Below are positions 63,344 through 64,000 of a DNA stretch of 64,000 nt, one piece after another. How positions within the stretch are numbered: position 1 is the first letter of the stretch; each line of letters opens with the position of its first letter. This DNA is from Bradyrhizobium sp. (GTDB taxonomy: Bacteria > Pseudomonadota > Alphaproteobacteria > Rhizobiales > Xanthobacteraceae). A model generated the notes under the pieces. That model did not search any database, had not been told where the DNA came from, and worked only from the letters and a program-made list of their open reading frames with translations. Where the stretch lies: NCBI RefSeq assembly GCF_022844465.1, contig NZ_JALHLP010000002.1, positions 310,001 through 374,000 of the forward strand, written 5' to 3'. The position numbers and the translations under genes are program-made.

Positions 63344-63516
63344 GACGACGCGTGCATTCCCTGTGAGGATAAGTAGGGTGACCCGCACGGAAACTGGAGC
63401 GCGCGGGTCGAAAGCGGCGTATACATAGCGGCGCGGTCCGGGGCAAGCAACCGGCTTCGTTTTCGGTCCGAAAGGGCGTAGATGGCAGTGGTTACGGGTT
63501 AATCCAGGGCGGGCGT

Positions 63517-63996
63517 ATGGGGCGTTACATCGAGGAAATCCTGCAGCCCGGCGAGAAGGTGCTGTATTCCACCAACGCCCACTGGATGTTCTATCTGCCG
63601 GCGATCGCAGCCTGGATCGTGGCGATCGCGTTTCTGGCGCTGTCGCGGACGATCGTCGGCGACGTCACCGTTCTTTTGAGCCTGGCCCTGGCGGGGCTGT
63701 CGGCGCTGTACGCGCTCTACAAGACGTTTACCGCCTGGTTCCACCGCTGGACCACCGAGACCGACGTCACCAACATGCGCGTCGTCCACAAGACCGGGTT
63801 CATCACCCGCCAGACCTTCGAGATGAGTCTGGACAAGGTCGAGAGCGTCGATGTCGACCAGAGCATTCCCGGCCGCATTCTCAACTACGGCAATGTGATC
63901 GTCCGGGGCGTTGGCGAACACGAGGAAAAGATAGAGAACATTTCCTCGCCGCTTGCCTTTCGCAACGCCATCACCGCCCGACCAGTCGGTAACTGA
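63517..63996 (+). CDS. bPH2-type PH-domain membrane protein
   Basis: A 159-residue protein. An N-terminal stretch (EEILQPGEKVLYSTNAHWM) is followed by two membrane helices at about 26-65 and a bacterial PH domain (bPH2, formerly DUF304) with WHRWTTETD-like start, RVVHKTGFITRQTFEMSLDK and VIVRGVGEHEEKIENI. Proteins of this type are inner-membrane and of unknown function. The gene is divergent from lysC and ends 4 bases before the window end. Confidence 0.83.
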   Translation: MGRYIEEILQPGEKVLYSTNAHWMFYLPAIAAWIVAIAFLALSRTIVGDVTVLLSLALAGLSALYALYKTFTAWFHRWTTETDVTNMRVVHKTGFITRQTFEMSLDKVESVDVDQSIPGRILNYGNVIVRGVGEHEEKIENISSPLAFRNAITARPVGN

Positions 63997-64000
63997 ACAT

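Overview
The window is high-GC, densely coded chromosomal DNA of an alphaproteobacterium. The gene content and protein sequences suggest the Bradyrhizobium/Rhodopseudomonas group: a RegS/RegR (ActS/ActR) redox two-component pair, MmcB, PhaR with phaA-phaB, GlnD, a ptsP-lysC neighbourhood, a DUF4167 protein next to prmC-prfA, and palindromic intergenic repeats of the kind common in that group. This assignment is inference from protein recognition; no 16S or tRNA gene is present. I saw no CRISPR array, prophage, integrase or insertion sequence. Most of the window is core genome with some catabolic genes.

Layout. 1-5 kb: a cytochrome P450 cut by the window edge, a luciferase-like flavin oxidoreductase with a clear terminator, a PHB-depolymerase-family esterase and a metallo-beta-lactamase-fold hydrolase. 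5-12 kb: mmcB, regS-regR, a two-gene ABC-2 exporter, an intracellular PHB depolymerase (phaZ) and a YgjP-like metallopeptidase. 12-22 kb: a bifunctional penicillin-binding protein, a DUF1330 protein, glnD, an OsmC protein, a membrane protein and mutS. 22-27 kb: a protocatechuate block (pcaF, pcaH, pcaG, an aroE-like dehydrogenase and an unknown gene). 27-30 kb: marR-emrA-emrB with a perfect palindrome in front of marR. 30-40 kb: zur, a DMT exporter, a sulfurtransferase, ispG, a TauD-type dioxygenase, a methyltransferase of different base composition, an orphan Rieske oxygenase, a Na+/H+ antiporter and an NTF2-like protein. 40-45 kb: an exported caspase-like protein, a prenyl diphosphate synthase, mtgA, rpmF and two hypothetical genes. 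45-54 kb: a GGDEF-EAL protein with a degenerate cyclase site, a MacAB/DevBCA-like exporter, phaR, phaA and phaB, and a YddG-like exporter. 54-64 kb: gloB opposite a methyltransferase, DUF4167, prmC-prfA, ptsP, lysC and a PH-domain membrane protein.

How the genes fit together. Polyhydroxybutyrate metabolism is spread over three loci: synthesis and regulation (phaA, phaB, phaR), mobilisation (phaZ) and a secondary depolymerase-family esterase. Short TGCTGC-type motifs in front of these loci are candidate PhaR sites. Nitrogen and carbon status sensing is represented by glnD and ptsP, and redox sensing by regS-regR. Aromatic breakdown is represented by the pca block, the Rieske oxygenase and perhaps the P450.

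The most unusual non-coding structures are dispersed palindromic repeats. Two copies about 12 kb apart, in opposite orientation, each hold four consecutive palindromes closed by an outer stem. One arm differs between the copies by two paired, pairing-preserving changes. The least ordinary proteins are the caspase-like protein, the degenerate GGDEF-EAL protein, the aroE paralog inside the pca block and the gene of unknown function that overlaps it.
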